Below the pieces are notes generated by a model, which did not search any database, was not told the DNA's origin, and worked only from the letters and a program-made list of their open reading frames with translations. Shown piece by piece: positions 18,866-27,965 of a stretch of DNA of 39,471 bases (the stretch's first letter is position 1; every line of letters starts with the position of its first letter). Made by a program: the position numbers and the translations under genes. The stretch is from Pseudomonadota bacterium. GTDB lineage: Bacteria; Pseudomonadota; Gammaproteobacteria; Acidithiobacillales; Acidithiobacillaceae. Location of the stretch: NCBI GenBank assembly GCA_021794385.1, contig JAJYQY010000139.1:1-39471 (forward strand). Reading direction: 5' to 3'.

Positions 18866-19701
18866 GGCGAGGCGTGCTGATCCTGTGTGCCGGCATGCTG
18901 GCCATGAGTACCAGCCTCGCGGCCTGTGCGACGGTTGATGCCCCCGGCCAAGGTGCGCATGCTCCTGCCGTGGCGGACAACCCGGATCCGCTGGAAGCCG
19001 TCAACCGGCCTATTTTTCACCTGAACATGGGTTTCTGGGACTATGTGCTCCATCCGGTGACAGAGGGCTACCGCACCGTGACTCCGAAAGCGTTTCGGGA
19101 AGGCGTGAGCAATGTCTTTAACAATGCGGGCACACCCTATATTTTCATCAATGATTTCCTGCAGGGGCGTGGTCGGGAGGGCATGGAAGACCTCAGTCGT
19201 TTTTTGGTGAACAGCATTTTCGGTCTGGGCGGTCTCTTTGACGTGGCCAACAAGCTCGACCTGCCTCCTCATGATAACGGCTTTGGCGTGACCTTGGGGG
19301 TGTGGGGCGTACCGCAGGGGCCCTATCTGGTCCTGCCTTTTTATGGACCCAGTTCTTTACGCAATCTGCCGGGCATTGCCATGAGCATCTTCACCGGGCC
19401 CGCCTACTACATTACCAGCACCCCCGCGCAGTACGCCCTGTCGGGTATGGGAGTGATCGATACCGGCTACACCGAGCGCGATAACATCCGCATGGTGCAG
19501 GAGGCCGTAAACCCCTATGTATTCATGCGCAATGCCTGGGAACAGCACGAGCAGTACCTGATCAACGGCGGGGAGGTCAGCAAGAGTCAGCTTTTGGAGG
19601 GGTTGGGTCCTTTGCCGGAGCCAGCGACGGCGCCAGCGGCAAGCGGTGCCAATACCGCCCCGGCAACGCCGGCTCCCGCCCAGGGTCGCCCGAATCCGTG
19701 A
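18862..19701 (+). CDS. mlaA: MlaA/VacJ-family outer membrane lipoprotein
   Basis: Lipobox-like LAAC; DPLEAVNRPIFHLN, FNNAGTPYIFINDFLQG, FLVNSIFGLGGLFDVA, GPYLVLPFYGPSS. ATGA overlap with hpnM. Confidence 0.95.
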   Translation: MRRGVLILCAGMLAMSTSLAACATVDAPGQGAHAPAVADNPDPLEAVNRPIFHLNMGFWDYVLHPVTEGYRTVTPKAFREGVSNVFNNAGTPYIFINDFLQGRGREGMEDLSRFLVNSIFGLGGLFDVANKLDLPPHDNGFGVTLGVWGVPQGPYLVLPFYGPSSLRNLPGIAMSIFTGPAYYITSTPAQYALSGMGVIDTGYTERDNIRMVQEAVNPYVFMRNAWEQHEQYLINGGEVSKSQLLEGLGPLPEPATAPAASGANTAPATPAPAQGRPNP

Positions 19702-19725
19702 CGCATTAGAGAGAAAGGGGAAAAG

Positions 19726-20013
19726 ATGGCTTTTGATGCAGAAGCGGTAATCCGAACGGCGCATCTGGCGCGCATCTCTTTGCCGGCGGCCGAGGTAGCA
19801 GCCGTGGCCGAGCAACTGGAGCGCATCATGGAGATGGTGGAAGCCTTGCGCAACGTCCCCACCGAGGGGGTGGGCAGCATGGCCCATCCGCTGGACCTGG
19901 AGCAGCCCTTGCGGCCCGATATCGCGCAGAATTCGGATCGCCGCGAGGCCTTGATGCAAAATGCCCCCGCCGCTCGGGATGGCCTTTTTCTCGTGCCCAA
20001 AGTGATCGAATAG
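19726..20013 (+). CDS. gatC: Asp-tRNA(Asn)/Glu-tRNA(Gln) amidotransferase subunit C
   Basis: HLARISLPAAEVAAVAEQLERIMEMVEAL; upstream of gatA. Confidence 0.93.
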   Translation: MAFDAEAVIRTAHLARISLPAAEVAAVAEQLERIMEMVEALRNVPTEGVGSMAHPLDLEQPLRPDIAQNSDRREALMQNAPAARDGLFLVPKVIE

Positions 20014-20022
20014 GAGCCCTTC

Positions 20023-21495
20023 GTGGATCTCAGTGAAGCTTCCTTGCGGGAACTCCGCGACGCCTTGCGCTCACGCCGGGTTTCGGCCCGGGAGCTTGCT
20101 CGCTTTTATCTGGATCGAGTGGCGGCCCACAACCCCGCCCTCAATGCCTTTATTACCATTACCGAGGCCGAGGCCCTTGCTGCGGCGACAGCGGCCGACG
20201 GGCGCCTGGCGGCGGGGGAGGAGGGTGCCCTGTTGGGGATCCCCATGGCGCACAAGGACATCTTTTGTACCGAGGGGGTGCGTACCACCTGCGCCTCGCG
20301 CATGCTGGAGCAGTTTATCGCCCCCTACAATGCCACCGTAGTGGAGCGTTTGCGTGCTGCCGGCATGGTGATGCTGGGCAAGCTCAACATGGACGAGTTC
20401 GCCATGGGTTCGTCCAATGAAACGAGTCATTTCGGTGCCGTGCGCAATCCCTGGGATCTGCAGCGGGTGCCGGGGGGCTCCTCCGGAGGTTCGGCGGCGG
20501 CGGTCGCGGCGCGGCTGGTGCCGGCGGCTACGGGCACCGATACCGGCGGGTCCATCCGTCAGCCGGCGGCCCTCTGCGGCGTGACGGGCATCAAGCCCAC
20601 CTACGGGCGGGTGTCCCGTTACGGCATGATTGCCTTTGCTTCCAGCCTGGACCAAGGCGGGCCGCTGGCGAAGACGGCCGAAGACTGCGCGCTCCTGCTG
20701 GAGGCGATGGCGGGCCACGATCCGCGCGATGCGACCAGTCACCCTGAGGCCGCAGGCACCTTTGCGGCCACCCTGGACGCGCCCCTCAAAGGCCTGCGGG
20801 TCGGGGTCCCGGAGGAATTTTTCGGTGCCGGCCTGGATCCGGAAGTGGCGGCCGCGGTGGAGGCGGGTATCCGCATCCTGGCGGCGCAGGGTGCCGTGAT
20901 CAAGCCCATCCACCTGTCCAACAACGCCCACGCCGTGAGCACCTATTATGTCCTGGCACCGGCCGAGGCCTCCAGCAATCTGGCGCGCTTCGACGGGGTT
21001 CGCTATACCTATCGTGCCGCCGGAGTGGAGGACCTCACCGATCTTTACCAGCGCAGCCGCTATGAAGGTTTTGGTGCCGAGGTACGGCGGCGCATCCTCA
21101 TCGGCACCTATGTCCTCTCGGCGGGCTACTACGATGCCTATTATCTCAAGGCCCAGCAGGTGCGCAGTCTCATTCGCGAGGACTTCCGCCAGGCCTTTGC
21201 CGAGGTGGATGTCATTGTCGGGCCCACCACGCCGACGGCGGCCTTTGCCCTGGGGGATAAGGCGCAGGACCCCGTCGCCATGTATCTGGCCGACATCTAC
21301 ACCATTGCCGTGAATCTGGCGGGCATTCCGGCCATGAGTATTCCCTGCGGCTTTACCGCGGGTGGATTGCCCATTGGCATGCAGTTGATGGGTAATTATT
21401 TTACCGACGGCCTGCTGCTCAATGTGGCCCACCGTTTTCAGCAGGAAACGGACTGGCATCGGCAGCGGCCGGCCCTGGCATCGGCAAAGGGATAG
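20023..21495 (+). CDS. gatA: Asp-tRNA(Asn)/Glu-tRNA(Gln) amidotransferase subunit A
   Basis: Amidase signature [54 protein letters not shown] start. Confidence 0.97.
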   Translation: MDLSEASLRELRDALRSRRVSARELARFYLDRVAAHNPALNAFITITEAEALAAATAADGRLAAGEEGALLGIPMAHKDIFCTEGVRTTCASRMLEQFIAPYNATVVERLRAAGMVMLGKLNMDEFAMGSSNETSHFGAVRNPWDLQRVPGGSSGGSAAAVAARLVPAATGTDTGGSIRQPAALCGVTGIKPTYGRVSRYGMIAFASSLDQGGPLAKTAEDCALLLEAMAGHDPRDATSHPEAAGTFAATLDAPLKGLRVGVPEEFFGAGLDPEVAAAVEAGIRILAAQGAVIKPIHLSNNAHAVSTYYVLAPAEASSNLARFDGVRYTYRAAGVEDLTDLYQRSRYEGFGAEVRRRILIGTYVLSAGYYDAYYLKAQQVRSLIREDFRQAFAEVDVIVGPTTPTAAFALGDKAQDPVAMYLADIYTIAVNLAGIPAMSIPCGFTAGGLPIGMQLMGNYFTDGLLLNVAHRFQQETDWHRQRPALASAKG

Positions 21496-21499
21496 CATT

Positions 21500-22936
21500 A
21501 TGGAATGGGAAGTCGTCATCGGCCTTGAGGTGCATGCGCAGCTCAACACCGCCAGCAAGATTTTTTGTGGCTGCTCCACCGCCTTCGGCGCCGCGCCCAA
21601 TACGCAGACCTGTCCGGTTTGTCTGGCCTTGCCGGGGGCTTTGCCGGTGCTCAATGCCGCGGCAGTGGACAAGGCCATTGCCCTGGGTCTGGCGGTGAAC
21701 GCCCAGATCAACAAGCGCAGCGTTTTTGCCCGCAAGAATTATTTCTATCCGGATCTGCCCAAGGGCTATCAGATCAGCCAGTACGAATTGCCCATCGTCG
21801 GCAAGGGTACGCTGACGATTGCCCTGCCGGATGGCCGGGAAAAGCTGGTTGGCATTACCCGCGCGCACCTGGAAGAAGACGCCGGGAAATCGCTGCATGA
21901 GGCCTTTTCCGGACAGACGGGCATTGATCTCAATCGTGCCGGCACGCCGCTGCTGGAGATCGTCTCGGAACCCGATATGCGTTCCCCGGCCGAAGCGGTG
22001 GCCTATCTCAAGAAGCTCCATGCCCTCGTGCGCTATCTGGACGTTTGCGACGGCAATATGCAGGAGGGTTCCTTCCGCTGCGATGCCAACGTCTCCCTGC
22101 GCCGCCCCGGCGCCCCCTTTGGCACGCGCGCGGAGGTCAAAAACCTCAACTCCTTCCGCTTCCTGGAGAAAGCCATCGAATACGAGATGGAGCGGCAGCA
22201 GGACATCCTCGAAAGTGGCGGCAAGATTGTTCAGGAGACCCGTCTCTTTGACGCCAACAAGGGGGAGACCCGCTCCATGCGCAGCAAGGAAGAGGCCAAC
22301 GATTACCGCTACTTCCCCGACCCCGATCTGCTGCCCCTGGTTTTCGACGAGGCGCGCATCGGGGCGGTGCGGGCGGCGTTACCCGAGTTGCCGGACGCCA
22401 AACGCGACCGTTTCATGCAGCAGTATGGCCTGCCGGCCTACGATGCCGGGGTGCTGACGGCCAGCCGCGCCGTGGCCGACTATTACGAGACGGTGGCGGT
22501 GGGGGTGGATGCCAAGATGGCCGCTAACTGGGTCATGGGCGATTTGTTGGGGGCACTGAACAAGGCCGGCCTGGAGATGGAAGGCTGTCCGGTTGCGGCG
22601 GAAAAACTCCGCATTTTGCTGCAACGTATTGGCGACCAAACCATCTCCGGCAAGATCGCCAAGGACATCTTCGAGCTGATCTTTGCCGAGGGCGGCGAGG
22701 TGGACGCCATCATCGATAGCCGTGGTCTACGCCAGATCACCGATAGCGGGGCCATTGCCGGTCTCATTGACGAGATTATTGCGGCGAATCCGCAGCAGGT
22801 GGCGGATTATCGCGGAGGCAAGGACAAGCTCCTGGCCTTCTTTGTAGGCCAGGTCATGAAGGCCAGCAAAGGCAAGGCCAATCCCGATCAGGTCAATGCC
22901 TCGTTGCGGGAAAAGCTGAAGGCAGGATCCCAATAA
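21500..22936 (+). CDS. gatB: Asp-tRNA(Asn)/Glu-tRNA(Gln) amidotransferase subunit B
   Basis: [46 protein letters not shown]; GatB/Yqey C-terminal domain. Confidence 0.97.
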   Translation: MEWEVVIGLEVHAQLNTASKIFCGCSTAFGAAPNTQTCPVCLALPGALPVLNAAAVDKAIALGLAVNAQINKRSVFARKNYFYPDLPKGYQISQYELPIVGKGTLTIALPDGREKLVGITRAHLEEDAGKSLHEAFSGQTGIDLNRAGTPLLEIVSEPDMRSPAEAVAYLKKLHALVRYLDVCDGNMQEGSFRCDANVSLRRPGAPFGTRAEVKNLNSFRFLEKAIEYEMERQQDILESGGKIVQETRLFDANKGETRSMRSKEEANDYRYFPDPDLLPLVFDEARIGAVRAALPELPDAKRDRFMQQYGLPAYDAGVLTASRAVADYYETVAVGVDAKMAANWVMGDLLGALNKAGLEMEGCPVAAEKLRILLQRIGDQTISGKIAKDIFELIFAEGGEVDAIIDSRGLRQITDSGAIAGLIDEIIAANPQQVADYRGGKDKLLAFFVGQVMKASKGKANPDQVNASLREKLKAGSQ

Positions 22937-22937
22937 C

Positions 22938-22972
22938 GGCAGTTGGCGGAAAGTGTTTTGCCGCCAACTGCC
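22938..22972. terminator. Strong inverted repeat between convergent gatB and the SCP2-like gene
   Basis: ggcagttggcgg ... ccgccaactgcc: perfect 12-bp arms, 11-nt loop. No clear poly-U run, so intrinsic termination is uncertain. Confidence 0.5.
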
Positions 22973-23112
22973 AGATCTGGGCTGATTTTGCGGGAGCAGG
23001 TCGCTGAAAAACGCCTTACTCCCGCGATTCCGGAAATGTCATGTCGGGCATCATGCTGCAAATAGAGATGCAGCATGAAGCACATCCCTTTTTAGCGGCC
23101 CACGGGGCAGAA

Positions 23113-23625
23113 TCAGGCAGCGGGAGCGACCTTGTCGTTGCCGGGCACTTCCTTGACCAGCTTCAAGAATGCGGAGAAGGGACCCATGTTTTCCATGGCT
23201 TCCATCTTGGGGCCCTTGAAGTTGAGGCGCCCGAACATCATGGCGGTCATGGGCGAGCCCATGTGATGCCAGTCGTGGGTAGTAGCCCACATTTTGTAAT
23301 CGTAATCGTAGTTGAGATCTTGGGCCTTAACGGCGCCGCCATAAGTGCATAGGGCCTTGCCGTCTTTGGCGGCGATCTCCAACTGTACGGGGGGTACAGT
23401 TTTATAGTTGGAGTCCGAGATCTCCATGATCTTGTAACCCTTGCCGCCGTTGTTCTTGATCCAGCTACCGCCCAGCTTGTCCGTGAGGGTTGCGTTGTTG
23501 TTCCACGCCGTGCAGAGTTCCTGCGCCCAGCTCGGCGACATGAAGACCGGTATGTCAGCCAATGCTGCCGTTGATCCGGCGAGACTCAACCCCATGACCA
23601 TGGCCAATGCGATCTTTTTGTTCAT
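23113..23625 (-). CDS. Exported SCP2-like (sterol-carrier-type) lipid-binding protein
   Basis: Signal peptide MNKKIALAMVMGLSLAGSTAALA; C-terminal MTAMMFGRLNFKGPKMEAMENMGPFSAFLKLVKEVPG resembles SCP2 domain ends. Start at 23625 preferred over the 23706 ORF start. Confidence 0.6.
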   Translation of the reverse strand: MNKKIALAMVMGLSLAGSTAALADIPVFMSPSWAQELCTAWNNNATLTDKLGGSWIKNNGGKGYKIMEISDSNYKTVPPVQLEIAAKDGKALCTYGGAVKAQDLNYDYDYKMWATTHDWHHMGSPMTAMMFGRLNFKGPKMEAMENMGPFSAFLKLVKEVPGNDKVAPAA

Positions 23626-23792
23626 AGACTTTCCCTCTGTGTTTGCGGTTGATGTGCCCAATGACGGACATGTTAGGAGTATATCGGGAGGGTAAGGACT
23701 TACCAACCGGGTATTTTTTGATCGCGCTATAAAGTAGAAGAAAATCAGTATATAAGACTATTTCTCAGGGCAAGAATTTGCTGTGCTGCCCT

Positions 23793-24620
23793 CTATGCCG
23801 CGGCCGTTCGCACGACCTTTACCGCCTTTTTTACAGCCATCCGTTTGCCCGGTTCACCAAAGACCTCGTGCACGAAGCACCAGCCATAGACGCCGGAAAA
23901 AAGCAGCACGGCATTGCTGAGCAGGGCTGCCAAAAGTGCTGCATTGACGGTGGCGATGATCCCTGACAATGCCGTAGCTATCCCTTCGATCAACAAGGAT
24001 GCCAGCAAAAAGGCCATCCACACCCGGATGTTGCGCAATACACCGGAAAAACCGGCAATGAATGCGATGCTGGCCTGCCGTGTGACCCCCATCAGCATGA
24101 TGCCGATGGACAGGATCAAAAAGGCATTGCCGACGGTTTCCTGGGTATTGCCCAGAGCGTTGCTGATCCAGGAGCGTATCCATAGGGGCAGGGTCAGCCA
24201 TTGGCTTTGATGGGCATGACTCAAGTTCGCCGCAGCGGACAGGTGGTCCTGGCTGAGAATATTCCCCAGGAAGCGGTGCAACAGGAGCATCAAGACCAGT
24301 ATGGCGAGGATCAAGGCCGTAATTTCGGCCAGCAGGCGCAGGAGGCCCAACCAGGGGAGATCGCGAATGGTGCGCAAGACCCCGGCCAGATCCGTGACTC
24401 CCCCTTGTACCGCCATGGCGCAGCCCATGATCAATACGCTGATGCCACAGGCAATGGGAAAACTGAGCAGGGCAGGCTGCCAAGTCATATTGATGGCCGC
24501 CAGGGCCAGGTAAAGCACAGTGAAGGGGAGTGCCCCCGCATGAAGGAGATCCCTGGATTCGCGTAACCAGCGCATGGCCCAACCGGGCTCTACCGTTTTG
24601 GGATTCAAGGCGTTACCCAC
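23793..24620 (-). CDS. Polytopic membrane protein of unknown function
   Basis: 275 aa with about six hydrophobic segments; no family confidently recognised. Confidence 0.6.
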   Translation of the reverse strand: MGNALNPKTVEPGWAMRWLRESRDLLHAGALPFTVLYLALAAINMTWQPALLSFPIACGISVLIMGCAMAVQGGVTDLAGVLRTIRDLPWLGLLRLLAEITALILAILVLMLLLHRFLGNILSQDHLSAAANLSHAHQSQWLTLPLWIRSWISNALGNTQETVGNAFLILSIGIMLMGVTRQASIAFIAGFSGVLRNIRVWMAFLLASLLIEGIATALSGIIATVNAALLAALLSNAVLLFSGVYGWCFVHEVFGEPGKRMAVKKAVKVVRTAAA

Positions 24621-24844
24621 GAAACCTCCACCTCCCGTCCAGAATGCCGGAGAAATATTTTCGCCATGCTGCCGGGGCGGAATCGAAGCTTTTCAAAACG
24701 CCCTTGCCGCAACTATGGTCTTCCAAATGCCGACAATAGCATAACGGCTGCCAGGAAACGCCAGAGACGCCGATATTTCATGAGACAAGGAAAAGCCGTT
24801 GGGGTTCTATCGGCGCGCTCCAAGTTCGGATAAAATGCGGTAAC

Positions 24845-25144
24845 GGAGGTGTGGCAGAGCGGTTGATTGCACCGGTCTTGTCCCATCGAGCCCCAGGGGG
24901 GAAACCCTCTGGGTGTCAGGAATCAAATTCGGCGAAGCCCCTGCAGACAAGCGAGGTAACGCCGAGCCAAGCCGGCGCCGCCGGAAGGTGTAGAGATCAG
25001 ACGGTTCCCGCCTAAGGCCTTGGGGCTATGGCGAAGGCATGATCCAGACCGCAAACAGCTTGACTGGTGGCGAAAGCCATAGTGGTACGGAAAACCGGCA
25101 GGGGTTCGCGCCCCTCGTGAGTTCGAATCTCACCGCCTCCGCCA
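24845..25144 (+). tRNA. tRNA-Ser(UGA), interrupted in the anticodon by a group I intron
   Basis: Exon 1 24845-24879, exon 2 25090-25144. Acceptor GGAGGTG/CGCCTCC, spliced anticodon arm CCGGT-CTTGAAA-ACCGG, long variable arm (agggg ttcgcg cccct), T-arm GTTCGAATC, G73 and encoded CCA. Confidence 0.93.
24880..25089 (+). ncRNA. Group I (IC3-like) self-splicing intron, ~210 nt, no ORF
   Basis: Core TCAAATTCGGCGAA, AACGCCGAGCCAAGC, GAAGGTGTAGAGA, AGACGG as in the Azoarcus tRNA-Ile intron. Exon 1 ends in U, intron ends in G; P1-like pairing of exon GGUCUU with intron GAGCCC puts a U.G pair at the 5' splice site. Confidence 0.92.
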
Positions 25145-25255
25145 TTCATCGTTGTACCGTGTTGATCCATATTGGTTGTTATTTTCTGGTTCGGATCAGC
25201 TCTACCCTTTTGCCTTATCTGGCTAGCAAGTGAAGATCACGATAGAGAGGAAACT

Positions 25256-25450
25256 ATGGAATCCTGCATCGAAGTTTACCCGGTCAAAAAGGACGGCGCG
25301 CCTCTCTGGAAGTTTCGGGTGAGCCGGGACGCTGGTGTGATCTATGGCTTCTCTAAGCATGCGACCCGCGATGAGGCGGTAGCGGCAGCCAAAACCAACC
25401 CGGCCAACGCCAATCTTCCGGTCAAAGAGATTATTCCGCCTCGTCCATAG
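25256..25450 (+). CDS. Small hypothetical protein (64 aa)
   Basis: ATG with upstream GAGAGGAAA; MESCIEVYPVKKDGAPLWKFRVSRDAGVIYGFSKHATRDEAVAAAKTNPANANLPVKEIIPPRP, a plausible folded sequence. Confidence 0.55.
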   Translation: MESCIEVYPVKKDGAPLWKFRVSRDAGVIYGFSKHATRDEAVAAAKTNPANANLPVKEIIPPRP

Positions 25451-25630
25451 CAGGAGTAGCGTGCCGGGAATGTTTCGGCTTCTCCATTCGCGCTTCCCGC
25501 GCCGGTGTACGGTGTTTGCCGTTTGCGAAGAGCCCCATAGCGATTCGGGAGGCCAGGGATGCGGAGCAAAGGAGCCTCGCGCCGGACAGCGGGCGATTTT
25601 CCGGTGCATAACTCGAACTGGTGCCGGGTG

Positions 25631-26269
25631 ATGCGCTGCCATAGCTATGAACGCTGCGCCGTTGCTCTGGCGCTTGTCATCCTGGGTATGTCGGGGTCGG
25701 CCCAGGCTGGGGATTGGTGGACGGCGGCCAGGACGGCGGTGGCGGAGCGCTGGTCGGCGGCGACGGCCACTGCAGCGGCTTCCCCGACCACGCTACCTGC
25801 CATGGGCAGCATCCAAGTGGCCTTTTCGCCGTCAGGCGGTGCAACGGCGGCCATCGTTGCGGCGCTGGGAGAGGCGCGGCAGCGGCTTTGGGTGCAGGCC
25901 TATAGTTTTACCAGTGCGCCCATTGCCAAGGCGGTCTTGGCCGCGGCGAAACGCGGGGTGCAGGTGACGGTCCTGCTGGACAAGAGCCAGCGTAGCCAAC
26001 AGTACTCCGAGGCTGATTTCTTTGCCAATCAAGGGGTGCCGGTCTACATCGACGACCAGCATGCCATTGCCCATAACAAGGTGATGATCATCGATGGGGG
26101 GACGGTAATTACGGGCAGCTTCAATTTCAGCAAGGCGGCGGAGCAGTCCAACGCGGAGAACCTGCTGATTTTGCGTGGTAATCCTCCCCTGGCGGCGCTC
26201 TATGCGCAAAATTTCCGTTTTCACCTCAGCCATGCAACCCCCTACATGCCGCGCCACGGCCGGGATTGA
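25631..26269 (+). CDS. Exported phospholipase D/Nuc-family nuclease-like protein
   Basis: Signal peptide ALALVILGMSGSAQA; HKD motif HNKVMIIDGGTVITGSFNFS. Confidence 0.85.
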   Translation: MRCHSYERCAVALALVILGMSGSAQAGDWWTAARTAVAERWSAATATAAASPTTLPAMGSIQVAFSPSGGATAAIVAALGEARQRLWVQAYSFTSAPIAKAVLAAAKRGVQVTVLLDKSQRSQQYSEADFFANQGVPVYIDDQHAIAHNKVMIIDGGTVITGSFNFSKAAEQSNAENLLILRGNPPLAALYAQNFRFHLSHATPYMPRHGRD

Positions 26270-26644
26270 GGGCGAAAGCCGGTCAAAACAACCTTAGCTG
26301 CCGCGCTGGCAGCGCCGGATCGTGCGGATGCTGCGCCCGCTTCACCCCACCATACCCTTCCCATGCGGCGCAGACTAGCCCGAGATGGTAACTGCTAAGG
26401 TGGGCTTTTGTTTGACTATCCCGCCGCGTGTCGACCAGTGCATGGTGCCAGCGGGGCCGGTAATCCTGTTCCTCTTCCCACCCTTACGCTAAGGCCCGAT
26501 CAATGCGGGGCGCGGTCAGAGGAGATTTACGGAGAAGATGCGTAAACGCCAGTGACATCCAGGTCCACTACTGAGATGCCTGACATCATGGGACCGGCGG
26601 CTGCGTAGACATGGCATGAACAATATAGAGAAAAGTAATAGATT

Positions 26645-26693
26645 TGCACCAACATGAAGCGCATATTTTCCGGATTTGCACTAAATCAGTGCA
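26645..26693 (+). promoter_or_regulatory. Two candidate NtrC-type enhancer sites, 32 bp apart
   Basis: Site 1 TGCACCAACATGAAGCGCA (26645, conserved left half only); site 2 TGCACTAAATCAGTGCA (26677-26693, perfect TGCACT-N5-AGTGCA palindrome). NtrC consensus is about TGCACY-N5-RGTGCA. Confidence 0.65.
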
Positions 26694-26753
26694 GTCTTTA
26701 TAAGAAAATGTATAGCCGTAGACTTAAAACAGCAATTTTTAACAGCTACAAGA

Positions 26754-26768
26754 TGGCACACATATTGC
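26754..26768 (+). promoter_or_regulatory. Candidate sigma-54 promoter of the guanidine operon
   Basis: TGGCAC-ACATA-TTGC matches TGGCAC-N5-TTGC with correct -24/-12 spacing. Site 2 is centred about 95 bp upstream of the predicted start near 26780. Confidence 0.7.
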
Positions 26769-26831
26769 CTAATATACAGCACATGATAGGGAGTCGCTTA
26801 TAGAGAACGTGCGAATCATACAAATCGATTT

Positions 26832-26938
26832 GGTAACGGGTTCTAGGGTTCCGGCCGGCAAGTCGCAGGCGTCTGGTCCAAGAGAATTCGGCCTCCAGAA
26901 ATGGGGGTTCACGGAGGGATAAAAGCCCGGGAGATCAC
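26832..26938 (+). promoter_or_regulatory. Guanidine-I (ykkC-class) riboswitch aptamer
   Basis: ACGGGTTCTAGGGTTCCG...GGTCCAAGAGA...CACGGAGGGATAAAAGCCCGGGAGAT match ykkC conserved blocks; P1 CGGGTT/AAGCCCG. Downstream genes fit guanidine. Confidence 0.92.
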
Positions 26939-26960
26939 TGGTGATCTTTCGGGCTTATTT
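26923..26960 (+). terminator. Riboswitch expression-platform intrinsic terminator
   Basis: AAGCCCGGGAGATCAC-tg-GTGATCTTTCGGGCTT (16 bp with two G.U pairs) followed by ATTTTATT. Its 5' arm contains the aptamer P1 3' strand. Confidence 0.88.
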
Positions 26961-26984
26961 TATTGACTCAACGGAGGACGTAAC

Positions 26985-27965
26985 ATGGAAGCATGGAAAA
27001 AAGCCGTTTTTGGTCTAGCGCTCGCCGGAGCTGGACAATCCATGATGATGACAAACAGCTTCGCGACAATCACTCTCGGAGTCAGTGATTGGCCAGGATG
27101 GGTAGCATGGTATGTTGCTGAACATAACGGATATTTGAAAAAGTACCACGCAGACGTAAAGCTGGTATGGTTTTCAAGTTATACTACTTCTGTGGAAGCC
27201 TTATCCGCTGGAAAACTAGATGCCAACTGTCAAGCGCTGATCGACACATTGGCGCCAATTGAAAAAGGCGTACCTATCAAAGTAGTGCTGGTGACCGACA
27301 ATTCTGCCGGAAACGATGCCCTTATGGTCAATAATTCGATAACCAAGTTTGACCAGTTAAAGGGAAAAACCATCGCCGTACGCATGGACTCGATAGAACA
27401 ATATCTGGATGAGACAGCTTTAACGAAAAATGGCATCTCACCCGCTTCTGTCCACTTTATTAATATGTCAACAGGAAATGCCGCCGCGGCGCTGATTACC
27501 GGGCGTGTACCAGCGGCTGGCGTATGGAATCCGTGGATACAGAGAATTGAAGCCAGGAAAGCCGGACACCCAATCTTCACGAGTGCCGAAGCGCCGGGTG
27601 TTATTCCTGATATTGTAGCCGCGAGAGATAGTGTTATTGCTGCTCAACCGCAGCAGTTTGTTAACTTAGCCAAAGCTTGGTATGCGACAGTAGCATTTAT
27701 AAAAGAACATCCCAAACAGGCGGCCGCAATTATGGCTCCGCATGTCGACCTGAAGCCGGCAGAGTATGCCACTTCCTTGGCGGGGACCCGCCTTTTCGAC
27801 GCAAAGCTCAATCTTGAAGCGATGAAGCCCGGCGCATCCCCAGTGTCCCTCTACAACAGCACAAGAGACACTTCGGTATTCCTTAAACGTGTCGGAGCAA
27901 TAAAATCCGAACCGCTACCAAGTTCTTTTATAGACCAGACGTTTGCTGTTGAGGCCGCTAAGTGA
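26985..27965 (+). CDS. NitT/TauT-type ABC transporter substrate-binding protein (putative guanidine uptake)
   Basis: Signal peptide; LGVSDWPGWVAWYVAEHNGYLKKYHADVKLVWF and VEALSAGKLDANCQALIDTLAP; first gene behind the riboswitch. Confidence 0.85.
   Translation: MEAWKKAVFGLALAGAGQSMMMTNSFATITLGVSDWPGWVAWYVAEHNGYLKKYHADVKLVWFSSYTTSVEALSAGKLDANCQALIDTLAPIEKGVPIKVVLVTDNSAGNDALMVNNSITKFDQLKGKTIAVRMDSIEQYLDETALTKNGISPASVHFINMSTGNAAAALITGRVPAAGVWNPWIQRIEARKAGHPIFTSAEAPGVIPDIVAARDSVIAAQPQQFVNLAKAWYATVAFIKEHPKQAAAIMAPHVDLKPAEYATSLAGTRLFDAKLNLEAMKPGASPVSLYNSTRDTSVFLKRVGAIKSEPLPSSFIDQTFAVEAAK

Noticed and set aside
20071-21735. 554-aa minus-strand ORF
   Set aside because: Antisense to gatA; no domain signal, GC-rich shadow.
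22938-22972. Considered a CRISPR or REP-type repeat
   Set aside because: Single inverted repeat with no repeated copies seen; simplest reading is a convergent-gene hairpin.
24880-25089. Considered whether the tRNA insert was an attL/integrative-element scar
   Set aside because: Group I core motifs and exact exon restoration explain the insert; no integrase gene nearby.
25039-25233. 64-aa plus-strand ORF
   Set aside because: Runs through the intron 3' end and tRNA-Ser exon 2, so it is an RNA gene and not a protein.
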